From Erinaceus europaeus (Eukaryota > Chordata > Mammalia > Eulipotyphla > Erinaceidae), in assembly GCF_950295315.1 (NCBI RefSeq), contig NC_080175.1:66613353-66677352 (forward strand): a stretch of DNA of 64,000 nucleotides, written 5' to 3'. The stretch's first letter is position 1, and each line of letters starts with the position of its first letter. The translations under genes and the position numbers were made by a program. Below, one piece after another: positions 47,086-60,012 of the stretch. The notes under the pieces were generated by a model that saw nothing but the letters and a program-made list of their open reading frames with translations, did no database searches and was not told the DNA's origin.

Positions 47086-48124
47086 AAACAACAAACAGAC
47101 AAATCCCTTGAACTTGAGCAGTGCTGGCCAGCTAGTGTTGGTAGTTCCAGAGGCACAAGTGAAACCAGCCTCCCAGAATCAGTAGTTCCTCTAGGTGGGT
47201 GCTAGAAGCAGTAGGTGATGAAGGTAAAACACACCCAGGTTCTTCTGTCTTCTATTTCACCATCCTCCTTGCATTTCTACATCTCTGTCAGCTAAATCTC
47301 CTCCAGAATGACTTCAATTCAAACCACAGACTGTTCTCAAGGCCAGCACAGCCACAGACTCTAAGCTGCATGAGGTATTAAGTCAACTGAGAGCTGATAA
47401 TGGAATCAGGAGAGATGAACAAGCACCAAGACGCACCCCACAATTTCTCGGTGGAGAGCATGAATGGACATCATTAGCCGGCGTGTTAATCTTTATTGAG
47501 TCCTCGTGGGCTGCCAGGTGCTGCTCTCAGCACTTTGTGAGGAGGATTAGCTTCTGCAAACATAGGTGAAGTGCCTCTGGCTGTGGGGCCAACGGGAAAA
47601 CTGTTCTGAAGCTCCACTTGGACCAGTTGGCCAACTGAGGGTAGGGCACTGCTGACCTAGGCGCCCCTGGACCAGAGGTCTGGAATCAGGAGTCCCCCAC
47701 CTCATCCCAGCAATAGCTTCCCAGGGGCCTCACACCTGGAGCAGAGTCTCTGGAGCTGATGGGAGGGACAATCAGCCTCTGCAGTGTGCCCAGCTCTCTG
47801 TGCCTGGTGAACTTTTGTTGTGGCTGATGTGAGCCAAGGCCACAGGAATGGCCAGCCACCTTTGGCTCCAGGGTTAGCCAATGGCTGGGAGGGGGCGGGC
47901 TCTTTCCAGCAGTGCCTGAGACTAGACTGCTCTAGGTGAGTGGAAAGACTCCATTCTGCTAGGCTGGGCTGGATGGAACTGCCCTCCATACTGCCCCCAG
48001 GAGGCTACACACTTCTCACACTGGAGCCAGCCCCTCCAGACCCATCCCTGGGTGCTGTGGAACCTGCTCTGTATGGCTGCTCTCTGGGTATTACCCTTTT
48101 CATCCCTCTGGTCACACTCTGATC
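47086..48124. other. 5' flank, unassigned
   Basis: About 1 kb, G/C-richer, no local repeats and no convincing open frame; possibly distal promoter sequence. Confidence 0.35.
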
Positions 48125-48900
48125 ACTTCTTTATTTTTAATATTTTTAAAATTTCTTTCCTGGGGGATTAATGGTTTATAGTCGACAGTATAATACAATA
48201 GTTTGTACTTGTATAACATTTCTGGGAGTTGGGCGGTAGCGCAGCAGGTTAAGCGCAAGTGGCGCAAAGCCCAAGGACCTGCTTAAAGATCCTGGTTCAA
48301 GCCCCCAGCTCCCCACCTGCAGGGGAGTCTCTTCACAAGCAGTGAAGCAGTTCTGCAGGTGTCTATCTTTCTCTCCCCCTCTGTCTCCCCCTCTTCTCTC
48401 CATTTCTCTCTGTTCTGTCCAAGAACGATAACATCAATAACAACAATGATAATAACTACAACAATTTTTTAAAAAGGGCAACAAAAAGGGAAAATGAATG
48501 AATAAATTTAAAAAAAACATTTCCATATCACAATACAACCCTCACTAGGTCCTCCTCTGCCATCATGTTCCAGGACCTGAACTCTCCCCCCCACCCCCAG
48601 AGGCTTTTACTTTTACACCAACTCCAGTCCAAGTTCCACTTAGTTCTGATCTTGTTTTTCAACTTCTGTATGTGAGTGAGATCATCCCATATTCATCCTT
48701 TTGATTTTTAATTTTTATTAATTTTATTTGTTATTAATAGTTTATTATAAGATTGTAAAATTACTGTACATAGTTCCACACCACACTCACCACCAAAGTT
48801 CTATATCCCTATTCTCCCTTTTTCCAAAGATAACCACCAGAATTATCACAAGTCTTACAATTTGCTTGCTTCTGTTTTGTTTGGATTTTTTTTTTTAGCA
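48125..48900 (-). mobile_element. L1-type 3' end split by an S1 SINE
   Basis: 48125-48222 and 48524-48900 are continuous L1 3' sequence in reverse. Confidence 0.72.
48223..48515 (+). mobile_element. S1 SINE nested in L1
   Basis: Target duplication aacatttc at 48215-48222 and 48516-48523; A box TAGCGCAGCAGG. Confidence 0.92.
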
Positions 48901-49071
48901 AGTTCATGTAAATCGGATCTCTAGATTCCACACATGAGTAGAACCACCTTTCATCTCTTTACTTATTTTGCTAAGCATACTCACCCCTGCCCCTGTTCCA
49001 TCCAAAGGACACAATATTATCTTTTTTGATTGCAGAGCAGTATTTCATGGAATATATATCACATAGCTTCT

Positions 49072-49230
49072 GAAGAAGAAGGAGGAGGAGGAGGAGAAGG
49101 AGGAGGAGGAGAAAAAGAAGGCGAAAGAGAAGGAGGAAGGGGATGAGGAGGAGGAGGAGGGAGAAGAGGAAAAGGATGAGAAGGAGGAGGAGGGAGAGGA
49201 GGAAGAGAAAGAGGAGGAGAAGGAACCTTA
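49072..49230. repeat. Polypurine (GGA)n tract
   Basis: About 160 bp almost without pyrimidines, mixed GGA/GAA/GGGA. Confidence 0.95.
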
Positions 49231-49249
49231 ATGAATTAGGGATAGAAAA

Positions 49250-49729
49250 AGCCTCAACATAATAAAGGTCATATATGATAACTCACAGCCGACATCATGC
49301 TTATTTGTGAAAAACTGAAAAGTTTCTCCTAATATCTGGAACTAGACAGGGATATCCATTTTCAATGTTACCATTCAACAGTGCTTAAAACCCTCAACAG
49401 AACAATCAAATAGCAAAAACAAAAGGAATCCAAATTCAAAACAAAGAAGTAAAACGTCACTTTTTGCAACTGACTGCTTTACTTAGTGAACTTAATGTGG
49501 TGTGTATATACATGTTGACTTGTAATGCCCTGTAAATGAGGTCTATTTAATGTCAGAATGCAATGCTGCTTGCTTAAAGATTTAATCTATGGATTTTTCT
49601 CTTTACAGGAATGTTTACAACAGTTTTATTTGATGTAGTCAGAAATGAAACAGCACACATTCCTTCAAAGGCAAATGATTAAACTGGCCCATCCACACTG
49701 TGAAATATTACTCAGCAATAATAGATAAG

Positions 49730-49768
<39 letters not shown>

Positions 49769-49769
49769 A
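49250..49769 (+). mobile_element. L1 ORF2 fragments and an (AAAT)n tail
   Basis: GGAACTAGACAGGGATATCC is L1 reverse-transcriptase-domain sequence; 49610-49725 is 3' L1 sequence (ATTACTCAGCAATAATAG); AAAT repeat at 49727-49769. Frames are broken. Confidence 0.72.
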
Positions 49770-49989
49770 TGTTGATATACTCCAGAACAGGAATACACCT
49801 TGAGGGAATTGTGATCATCTTGAGCATTTCATCAGGGGGAAAGTCAGTCTCAAGGATGATATGCTGTGATGATTAGTCTCATGTGTTCACTTGGCAGGGC
49901 CACAGCACAAGATACTGGATCAAATATTATTCCAGATGTATCCCAGAATGATTTGAGTAAGATTTACATTTTATTTTATTTATCTATTT

Positions 49990-50705
49990 ATTGAGATTTA
50001 CATTTTACTTATTTGCTTACCTAAATATTTATTTTTACCAGAGCCCTGCTCAGTTCTGGCTGATAGTGGTGCTAGGAATTGAAACTGGAACCTCAGAGTC
50101 TCAGGCATGAAGGTATTTTGCATAACTATTATGCTCTCTCCCCACTCCATCTACATGTATTTTAAATCCCATTGAAAAAAGTAAATAGCCCTTTTTTTTT
50201 TTTTTTAAGAGCTCTGCTCAGCTCTGGTTTAAAATAGTGCTAAGGTTTAAACCTGCAACCTTTGATACCTCAGGTATGAAAGTCTTTTTGCATTAGCATG
50301 CTATCTTTCAGCCCTAGGAAACCTTTCAAGAATTACCAGAGAGCACCTAATCACTAGTTTTCCTTCATAGATAAGAAGGAATTCTTTAGCCAACTACTAT
50401 GAGCTTGGCCTGTAGCCTGGAAGAGATGCTATACTGGTTATGTAAAGAGCCTTTGATGCCTCAGGCTCCGAAGTTCCAGGTTCAATCCTTAGCCTTACCA
50501 GAGCTGAGCAGCCTCTGGTCTCTTTGTAGCTCTCTTTAATTAACTAAAGCAAATAAAGTATGTTTTGGGTTGCACAGATAGCATACTGCTTATGCAAAAA
50601 ACCTTACATCCCTGAGGCAACAAAGGTCAAAGGTTCAATCCCCAGCACCACTATAAACCAGATATGGCCAGTGCTTTGGTAAAACAAACAAGCAAACATC
50701 TCACC
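49990..50705. mobile_element. Cluster of four S4 SINEs
   Basis: Reverse copies at 49990-50145 and 50185-50325; forward copies at 50410-50560 and 50562-50705. Confidence 0.75.
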
Positions 50706-50791
50706 ATAAGCAACTAGTTCCTGAGCTTCAACCCAGGCATTGGCATCTGCCAAGTGTTATTCTGGTCTTTCTAATAAATAACATCTTTTTG

Positions 50792-51300
50792 AGGCTGGGT
50801 GTTGGCATACCCAGTAGAGTGTACACATTATAGGCACAAGGACCTGAGTTCAAACCCATGGTCCCAACCTACAGTGGGTAAGCTTCACAAGTGGTGGACC
50901 AGGGCTGCAAGTGTTTCTCTCGCTCTCTATCTTCCCCTTCTCTCTCAATTTCTCTGTCTCTACCGGATAAACAAAATAAAATGTAACATCTTTTTAATTT
51001 TTTTTAAATCTCACTATATATATTCTCTCTCCAATTATAATACTTCCCCACACCTTAGCCAGAGAACAAAGCATAGCTAGTTTTACTTTTTCTTTCCTCG
51101 CATTTAAGAAGATCTGTGAAGGAGGCTGTGTGTACCTGGTTAAGCTCATACATCTCAGTGCATAAAAACCTGGGTTCAAAGCCCTGGTCTTTACCTGCTT
51201 CGTGAGCTGTGAAGCAGTGCTGCAGGTGTCTTTGTCTCTCTCCCTCACTTCTCAATTTCTTGATGTCACTATTCAAAATAAATAATTTTAAAAATATTTT
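50792..51300 (+). mobile_element. Two S2 SINEs in tandem orientation
   Basis: 50792-50990 (GAGGCTGGGTGTTGGCATACC) and 51112-51300 (head diverged, GGTTCAAAGCCC). Confidence 0.75.
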
Positions 51301-51474
51301 TTAAAAGTTTTAAAAATAAATATCTTGAGTTCTAAAACTGCCTACATTTTAATCTGAGTAGATTTTTTTTCAGTTTAAGCATTTAATGTATCAAATTTAT
51401 AAACTGACTGAATTCTGACTTTGAGCTTGAATTGTTTAAGCAATTCTAAATATAAGGTTTTTTTTGTTTTGTTT

Positions 51475-52310
51475 TGTTTGATCGTAATTTACCTACAACC
51501 TTAGACCAGATGGATCAGGATCATTTGGTCCTGTCAAAAAAAAAAAAAAAAAGACCACTTCTGAGAAAAAAGGAAAAATATGGAGGTTTCACACTCCCTA
51601 ACTTCAGTTTATACTACAAAGCAATAGTAGTCAAAACATCAAGATACTGGAATAAAAATAAATACTTGGATCAATGAAGCAGAATAGCCCATACATATAC
51701 AGTCACTTAATATATGACAAGGGAGCCAAAAATATTCTATGGGGCACAGATGGTCTCTTCAACAATGGTGCTGGGAAAATTGGAGTGGTGAAGCAGGTCT
51801 GCAGGTGTCTATCTTTCTCCCTCTCAATCTTCCCCATCCCTCTTAATTTCTCTCTGTCCTATCCAATAAAATGGGGAGGTGACTGCTGCCAGGAGCAGAG
51901 AATTTGTAGTACTGGCACCAAACCCCAGTGATGATACTGGAGGGGAAAAAAAAAATCTAGATATTAGACCAGCAATTCTAAAATTTATAGAAGAATATGT
52001 GAGTGAAATTTTGCAGGACACTTACATAAAAAATGTATTTAGAGACTCAACCCCCTGAGTATGGGAAATGAAAACATAAATGGGATTACATGAAACTAAA
52101 ATGCTCCTATACACCAAAAGCAAACTACACAAGGATAACCAGACAACCCAATAAATGGGAGAAGATATTTGCACATCACACATCAGACAAGCAACTGATA
52201 TCAAACATCTACACAGAATTGGTACATATATATAAATGAAAAAAAAAATAACCCAATTAAAAAGTGGGCCAAAGAACTAAACAGGCAGGTTTCTAAAGAA
52301 GAGATAACTA

Positions 52311-52344
<34 letters not shown>

Positions 52345-53290
52345 AGAAATGCTCCGTTTTACTTATCAGTAGGGAAATGTAAATTAAAACTACACTGCGA
52401 TACCATCTCAGACTTGAGAGAATGGCTTATATCAACAAAACAGGAAATGACAGGTGTTAGAAAAGTTTTGGAGAAAAGGGAACTCTGCTACATTTCTGGT
52501 GGGAATGCAAACTAGTGTAGCCCTTTGGAAGACTGTATAGACAGTCCTTACACAAATAAAAATGGAATTATCTTATGATCCAGTAATACCACTTCTGGGT
52601 ATTTATTTATCCAGTGGACACTGAAACATTAATTAGAAGGGACTCATGCACCCTTACGTTCATAGCTGTATTATTCACAATAGCTAGGTTACGGGAAATA
52701 AATGAACACAGAGTGCACACTCTCCTGATTCACCCTATGTAGATATTTTAATCTATGTGCCTGGTAGAGATTTGTATTTCCTCTGTGATATAGGGACAGA
52801 GCCTAAGACTGCATTTACTTTGTGTTTACTCTCCTGGCAATTAAAACAGTGGCTGTAGTTGCCAGCCCTCCTCCCCTCCACGTTCCTAAGCTAATGGGCC
52901 TGAGACAATGGTGCTAAGGCAGAAGATGACTAACTCAGCTGTCTCAGGACTGATCCATAGCAGACACTAGTTCTCCCCTTTCTTTACCCATACTAAGGCC
53001 GCAGATAAGGAAGGTGTATAGCAATTACACGAAAGATTGACTTTGTCTGTTTCTGCCTACTTTGTAATAATGAAACAAACCTACTCCCTCCACCCCTTTG
53101 GGGAGGGAGAAGGCAATAAAACTGGGCTTTTCAAAGGTGAGGGGAGAACTTCCCGGAGTGGTCTGGAGTCTCCTACACAGCGGTGTAGTAAAACTCCTCT
53201 CTTTCACCAAGAACTGGCTCTGGTCTTGTGCTTTGGGGATCATTTCTATAACAGATAATGAGTGGAAGCAGCCTGAATGCTCACTAACAG
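51475..53290 (+). mobile_element. L1 ORF2 3' half, interrupted three times
   Basis: ORF2-type sequence such as AAGCAATAGTAGTCAAAAC and AATGGGAGAAGATATTTGC, broken by an S1 long-form piece (51784-51950), an (AC)n (52312-52342) and an LTR (52687-53253), resuming at 53254-53290. No intact reverse transcriptase. Confidence 0.85.
52687..53253 (+). mobile_element. Solo LTR-like element inside the L1
   Basis: About 567 bp lying exactly where the L1 sequence is broken. Ends in ...TTTCTATAACA; an AATAAAA signal at about 53114 is followed by a short R/U5-like stretch. The 5' edge is GGTTAC rather than TGTTAC, so that boundary is inferred. No viral gene is present. Confidence 0.65.
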
Positions 53291-53329
53291 ATGACTCTTC
53301 TCCATCTCTTTTCTTCTCCTTCTTCTCCT

Positions 53330-54440
53330 TTTTCTTCTTCGTATCATAAATGGCTCGAAACTTGTCAAATGCTTTTTTTCGAGCATTTGTTGATTTGATC
53401 ACATCCTTTCCTCTTTATTTCCATTGCTATGATGCACTAATTGGAGGGGCTGATATTGAGACATCCCCGACTCCTGGGGTGAGTCCCACTGTTTATAATG
53501 CATACAGTATGGTGGGTTCTGCAGATAGGTTTTCAAATACTGAACACATCTTCCTTTTTGGTATACCTGACATAGTGTATAATTTTTTTTAATCTTGACT
53601 GATCTTTTTGGTAGTATTTTATGGAAGATTTCTTTTCTGTATTAATGAGAGTTATTAATTTAGAGGGTTTTTTTTTTCCTTCTTTCCTCCCTTATCTTTG
53701 TATGGTTTTAGTAGTATGATACAATGAGTTTAGAATTCATCTCTCTGAGATAAGCTAGGAGTATAGATGGACCTGCCAACACCCATGTTCAGTGGGGAAG
53801 CAATTACAGAAGCCAGACCTTCCACCTTCTGCATCCCAATGACCCTGGGTCCATACTCCCAGAGGGACAGAGAATGGGAATGATATCAGGGAAGGAGATG
53901 GGATATGGAGTTCTGATGGTGGGAATTTTGTGTAGTTGTACACCTCTTATCCTATGGTTTCTGTCAGTGTTTCCTTATAAATAAAAATTAAAAAAAATAA
54001 TTCATCTCTCTATTCAATTTTCTAGGAAGAGATTGTGTAAAATTGGTATACGGTAGGGTTTTCCTGTGAAACAATCTAGGTAACAATATTTCTTTTTTTT
54101 TTTAAAAAAAAGACTTTTAAATTATTTATTGATGAGAAAGATAGGAGGAGAGAGAGAAAGAACCAGACATCACTCTGGTACATGTGCTTCCAGGGCTTGA
54201 ACTCAGGACCTCATGCTTGGAAGTCAAGCACTTTATCCACTGCACCACCTCCGGGACCACAGAGCTTGTGCCTTTTAGCAAATGCTGCCAGTTGCCTGCA
54301 TCACCAAATGTGGACAGAGCAGGGAAAGGAGACTGGAGATCAGGCTCCCCTCTACCATGAGTTTTCTTTCTTTCTTTTTTTTTTATAGCTATGAACTTCC
54401 CTCTTAGGACTGCTTTAGCTGTGTCCCAAATATTTTGATA
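53330..54440 (-). mobile_element. L1 ORF2 fragment (reverse) with two insertions
   Basis: Reverse L1 ORF2 sequence (CTTGTCAAATGC; TCCTGGGGTGAGTCCCACT; ACTTCCCTCTTAGGACTGC) interrupted by a family L piece (53750-53995, +) and an S3 SINE (54092-54262, -). Confidence 0.78.
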
Positions 54441-54469
54441 GCTTGTGTCTTCATTTTCTTTTCTTTTTT

Positions 54470-54830
54470 TTTTTTTAATAATTTATTTCTTTATTGGGGA
54501 ATTAATGCTTTACATTCAACAGTAAATACAATAGTTTGAACATGCATAACATTCCCCAGACTCCCATTTAACAATACAACCCCCACTATTTCATTCATCA
54601 TTTTTCATGGACCTGTATTCTCCCCACCCACCCACCCACCCCAGAGTCTTTTACTTTGGTGTAATACTCCAATTCCATTTCAGGTTCGACTTGTGTTTTC
54701 TTTTCTGGTCTTGTTTTTCAACTTCGGCCTGAGAGTGAGATCATCCCATATTCATCCTTCTGTTTCTGACTTATTTCACTCAACATGATTTTTTCAAGGT
54801 CCATCCAAGATCGGCTGAAAACGGTGAAGT
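54470..54830 (-). mobile_element. L1 3' end
   Basis: TTTATTGGGGAATTAATGC, ATCATCCCATATTCATCC and TTCAAGGTCCATCCAAG in reverse. Confidence 0.82.
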
Positions 54831-55039
54831 CACCAGGTAACAATATTTCTTTTGGGGGCATTTTATTTTTGTATTTGTGTACTGTTTTTTGTTTTAATTA
54901 TTTTATTTCCTTCAAATTTGTGACAACTTCTAATCTCTGCACAGCATGTGTCAGCACAACCCACCCTCAATTTATCATCTTCTTCTCCCATAGGAGGGAG
55001 AGTTTAAATTATGAATTCAGTTTCTTTCTTTTTCGTTTT

Positions 55040-55448
55040 TCTTTTTTTTAACCCAGGGTTTTGAACCTTATTCCTCTCACACGGTACTGTGTGCACTTAA
55101 CCAGATGCTCCACCACCTGGCCCCCTTGAATTCAGTTTCCTTACTTTCTTTTTTTTTTATTATTTATTTTTATTTTTTAATATTTATTTATTCCCTTTTG
55201 TTGTCCTTGTTGTTTTATTGTTGTAGTTATTATTGATGTCATCGTTGTTGGATAGGACAGAGAGAAATGGAGAGAGGAAGGGAAGACAGAGGGGGGAGAG
55301 AAAGATAGACACCTGCATACCTGCTTCACCGCCTGTGAAGCGACTCCCCTGCAGGTGGGGAGCCAGGGGCTCAAACCGGGATCCTTACGCCGGTCCTTGT
55401 GCTTTGCGCCACATGTGCTTAATCCACTGTGCTACCGCCTGACTCCCT
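55040..55448 (-). mobile_element. S2 fragment and a full S1 SINE
   Basis: S2 head at 55040-55125; S1 at 55150-55448 with target duplication ccttactttct (55139-55149, 55449-55459). Confidence 0.88.
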
Positions 55449-56199
55449 CCTTACTTTCTATAAGACTAGTCACATTATTATTTTTCTCAGTGAGTGAGCT
55501 AGTGTTATTTCCAGCTGCCTTCCTGGCCTTTATTTACACCAGCATAGATTGTGGTCATTGCTTCTGGGTAGTGCTGAAGGCCCTGACTCTTCAGTAGACC
55601 TTCTCTGTTTACCCCAGCAGAGAGGGACAGCAGTCAGGGGTCCTCACATGGGCCCCTGGTGCCAGTGGGGCGGAGCCTCACTCCCATGTGGAGAAGCAGC
55701 TTCTTGCTTTCCTTTCTCTGGCAGTATCTCAGCAAGGAGCTGGGTGCCTTGCTGCAGCCTTCAGGGTGAGGATCTCCCTCTCCATCTTTGCTGGCAGCAT
55801 TTATAGCAAAACATAGGGGTTTTTTTTCTACGTGAGGAAAAGCAGCTATTGTCCGTATGTTGCTGCTTTATTGACTTCTTTTTTCCTTGTTCTTCTCAGT
55901 TCTCTTGTCTTTTTCTGCTTTATATGTCTCTCAGACTTCTAACTGAGGAAGGCAACAACCCAGAAATAGCCATGGATACAGACCCAACACTTCCTCCACA
56001 AATCTACACTGGTTTTTGACAAAGGACAGCTAGTATGTCTTTGTTAACAAGATTAACTTGAAATACATAACTTAAAAATCTCTTTCCTAGCATAGTACAC
56101 TTTTCTTTTCTTTCTTTCTTTTTCTTTCTCTTTTTTTTTTTTTTAAGGATAGGCTATCTGTTATGTCCACTGTTATATTCCTAGTCTCTAGGATATTAT
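55449..56199. other. 5' flank, probably old L1
   Basis: 55840-56060 has L1-like phrases (CCAACACTTCCTCCACAAATC) but no clear element boundaries. Confidence 0.35.
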
Positions 56200-56525
56200 T
56201 AGAACTTATTTTCAGTAGGTGCTCATAAAAAGTCACCTTCTTCACCTCATCTTGGATGGAGCTTGAAGGAATCATGTGAAATGAGATAAGCCAGAAAGGG
56301 GAGACACAAAGCAGAACTTGGACTGGGTTTAGTGTACTGCACTGAAGTAAAAGACTCCGGGGAAGGAGGGCAGAAAGGGAGATTTGGGGAGGGGCTGTCA
56401 GGTCTTAGTACATAATGATGAGAGTGTTCTGCAAACATCTGTCTTGGTGAGATGAGAAATTGTACCGATGTGTCAACAGTTGTACTGTTAACTGTTAACC
56501 TCCCAATAAAAAATGAAGGAAAAAA
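56200..56525 (+). mobile_element. L1 3' end
   Basis: GAAATGAGATAAGCCAGAAA to AACCTCCCAATAAAAAATG, ending in an A-rich tail. Confidence 0.75.
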
Positions 56526-57344
56526 GATGGAATTTTTGATTTCAGGTATTCTTTAATATATTTGTCAATTAAATCAAAGTTAGGTAATACATACAACTGC
56601 AAGAGCAATTCTGAAGAGTGAGAGCTTATCTGCTTGGGGGTGGGTGGGGATTCTTGGCTTTGCGGCCTTCATGCAGCTGAGGTCTGACAGCCATGGCCAG
56701 TTCCTTTGGCTGATGTATGTCCGTGGCTGTTTCTCAGCGGAGCTCTGTTCCAAATTAATTGATCCCCTGGCTGTTCAATCTCAAAGTGTGGTGCTGCTGT
56801 GCAGGGGTCTGTTCTCAGTCAAGGATTTCTCAATCAGTCTGATGCCCAATGGCCTCAGTGGCCTTGGCACTCTGCACAACCTCTCTCTGTCCTGAGTTTG
56901 TGTCTCTTACATGTCCTTCTGTGAGTCCTTTTGCACTGTTTTCCTTCTGTTGCCTCTGATACCATTTACTGCTAATTTGCTGGGTGCTAAGGGAGGCTCT
57001 TGTTGACATAAAAAGAGGGAGCAAAGATCTTGCGCTCACCATGGAGGCTTCACAGGTGTGCTGGGTGTGCTGGGTGTGCTGAACTATAGGAGCAGTGAGA
57101 GGACCAGCATCAGGAGCAGGGCTTTTGCGACAGCTGTATGTGTGGCTGAGCAGTATCCAAACATACTAACACAGGCAGATGGTGCAACCACCACCATGGG
57201 CAAACTGTGGACTCCAGTACTCCTTTGTGCAGAGATCACTAAGTGACAGTGTCTCTCACCAGTCAGGGTCAGTGCGTTAGCTCAGTGCTTTGCAGAAAAT
57301 AGCTGGTGCTTACAAACTAGAAACTGAACTTTTAAATTTTCTTT
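56526..57344. other. 5' flank, unassigned
   Basis: Includes a 9-bp tandem TGTGCTGGG repeated three times near 57055-57080; otherwise nothing recognised. Confidence 0.35.
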
Positions 57345-57610
57345 TCTACCAGAGCTCTGCTCAATTCTGGCTGATGGTGGTGCTGGGAATTGAATCTGGG
57401 ACCTCAAAGATTCAGGCAGGAAAGTCTTTGTAATAATTACTTAATTAATTAATTGAGAGAGAAAGAGAGAGACAGACAGAGAGAGAGAGAGAGAGAGAGA
57501 GAGCAGAGTTCTGCTCAGTTCTAGCTGATGGTAGTGCTGAGGACTGAACTTGTGGACTCAGAGCCTCAAGCATGAGAGTCCATTATGTGATTCCCAGTCC
57601 TCTTTCATAG
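57345..57610 (-). mobile_element. Two reverse S4 SINEs
   Basis: 57345-57440 (GGGAATTGAATCTGGGACC) and 57445-57610 with a GA-rich body. Confidence 0.75.
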
Positions 57611-57849
57611 GCACTGAAAGTCCCGGTGAGGCTGGTGAAGGTCAGCCCAGTGACAGCTCCCCTCTCCTTCCAGCTTGCTGTCACTTCCTCTCTTTGAAGG
57701 CAAGAAGCTATCTTTGCAACCAAAGGTGCCTCTGGTGACACTTTGGAGTGGAAACAGCTTTCCATTCTGTAGTTGCCTGTGAACGGCAGCATAGCACCAA
57801 CAGAGGGTTTGTTTGCTCAGGACTGCTTTGGCATTTGGGGATGCTTATG

Positions 57850-59770
57850 ACCACAGCCACATTTCAGTATTGCCTGTTTTATTTCTTTGAAGTATGCCAT
57901 TGGGGTTTTGATAAGGGTTGCATTGAAGCTGTTCCATGCTGGGGGTAGGATGGCCATGTTAACACCACTGATGCTTCTGGTTCAAGAGCACAGAATGTCT
58001 CTCCATTTCCTTGCACCTTCTGTTTCTTTTAGCAGTGACTTACAGATATCTTATTTTATTTATTTATTTTGGATAGCACAGAAATTCAGGTACCAGGAGA
58101 GATAGAGAAAAGATAAAGATACCCGCAGCGTTGCTTCACCACTTGTAAAGCCTCCCCTGCTGCAGGAGGGGACCAGGTGGCTCAAACTCAAGTCTTTTTA
58201 ATTAATTAATTAATTAATTAATTATTTTTTCAAACTCAAGTCTTTGTGTATGTGCCACCACCTGGCCCCAATTTATTTTAAATGTATTTTAATTTTATAA
58301 ATACATAAAATACAGTGATAAATTGTATCTATAAATATATTTTTATAATATAAACAAAGTTATATTTATATATATTAACATGGTATATATGTATTTTTTC
58401 TTTTATTTCTTTCCTTTTTTAAATCTTTTTTTTTTTGCCTCCAGGGTTATTGCTAGGGCTCAGGGCCTGCACTATGAATCCACTGCTCCTGGAGGCTGTT
58501 TTATCACTTTTGTTGCCCTTGTTGTTATTATTATTGTTGTCATTATTGTTGGATAAGACAGAGAAAAATCAAGAGAGGAGGGGGAAGACAGAGAGGGGGA
58601 GAGAAAGACACCTGCAGACCTGCTTCACTGCCTGTGAATCAATCCCCCAGGAGGTGGGGAGCTGAGGGCTTGAACTGGGATCTTACACTGGTCCTTGTGC
58701 TTTGTGACATGTGTGTTTAACCTGCTGTGCTACCACCTGGCCCCCTAGTTTATATACTTAACAGAGAGAGAAGCAGAGAAAGAATAAAAGAGATCAGAGC
58801 AACAAAGCTTTGTTCAGTGCATTGGGGGCTAGGCTCAAACCTGGCTCACACACGTGACAAAGGAACGTTCTGTCCAGAGAACTATTTAACAGCCCACTTT
58901 ACAGTTTCTGATGGACAAGTCTTTCATGTCTTCTGTTAAGTTTATTCCCAGGTATGTAATTCTTTCTGATGTGACTGTGGGATTGTTTTCTTGATTTTTC
59001 TCTCTTCTAGTTCATTGCTTTACATGTAGAAGGCTAAAAGTCTTGTATATTGATTATATGACTTGTTACTTTACTGTGTTGGATGGTCGTTTTGAGTAGG
59101 CATTTAGTGGGACCTGTAGAGCTTTCTTTTTTTTTTTTTATTCCCTTTTGTTGCCCTTGTTGTTTTATTATTGTAGTTATTGATGTCGTTGTTGTTGGAT
59201 AGGACAGAGAGAAATGGAGAGAGGAGGGAAAGACAGAGAGGGTGAGAGAAAGATAGAATCCTGCAGACCTGCTTCACTACCTGTGATGCAACTCCCCTGC
59301 AGGTGGTGAGCTGGGGGCTCGAACCGGTATCCTTGTGGTGGTCCTTGTGCTTTGCGCCACCTGTGCTTAATCTGCTGTGCTACCGCCCATCTCCCTTCCT
59401 GTAGAGCTTTCTATGTATGCCATCTGCAAGTAGTAATGGTCTTATATATTTTTGCTGTTTGAATCTCATTTGTTTGTTTATTTTATTGTCTAATACATAA
59501 AATACTACATATTTTATATAAAATATATATTTAAAATTTTGTACATAAATATATATTTTATATATAAAAATTTTCAGATGTCTGAAACTGTTTAGTAACA
59601 GATGTGAGAGTGGGAATCCCTGATTTGTGCCTGATAGTCAAGGCAAAGCTATGAGTGTGATGCCATTGAGTGCGATGCTAGTTGCGAATTTGTCACATGT
59701 GGCCTTCACAGCGTCACAGTGTGTTGAGGTGAGTTCCTTCTATCCCTATTTTGTTAAGAGGTTTTCCTTC
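57850..59770 (-). mobile_element. L1 ORF2 (reverse) with four SINE insertions
   Basis: L1 blocks in order at 57880-58050 (GGGGTTTTGATAAGGG), 58905-59112 (TTTATTCCCAGGTATG), 59400-59450 and 59570-59770 (GTGTTGAGGTGAGTTCC). Insertions: S2 58060-58270 with (AATT)n, S1 long form 58425-58745, S5 58746-58905, S1 59128-59397 (target duplication cctgtagagctttct at 59113-59127 and 59398-59412). Confidence 0.82.
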
Positions 59771-59779
59771 TTTCTTGAG

Positions 59780-59940
59780 TGGCCCAAGAGGTGTCACAAT
59801 GGATGAAACACTGGATTCTCAAGCATGAGATCCCGAGTTAGATTTATGGCAGCACATGTGTATGTGACATTTGGTTCTTTCTCTTTCTCCTCATATCTTT
59901 CTCATAAATAAATAAATAAAATCTTTAAAAAAAAAAAAAA
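59780..59940 (+). mobile_element. S3 SINE
   Basis: GTGGCCCAAGAGGTGTCAC to a (AAAT)n/A14 tail. Confidence 0.82.
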
Positions 59941-59964
59941 CCAACCAGAAACTAACTTCTGGAA

Positions 59965-60012
59965 AAATAGAGGGAGGGAGGGAGGAAGGAAAGAAGAAAG
60001 GAAGGAAGGAAC
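59965..60012. repeat. (GGAA)n microsatellite
   Basis: GGGA, then GGAA/GAAA units. Confidence 0.85.

Noticed and set aside
51474..51931. Open frames resembling reverse transcriptase
   Set aside because: L1 ORF2 remnant, interrupted by SINE, microsatellite and LTR; not a functional gene.
53025..53592. Open frames on both strands of 60-125 codons
   Set aside because: They span the LTR and reversed L1 fragments; the composition and overlaps are those of repeat debris.
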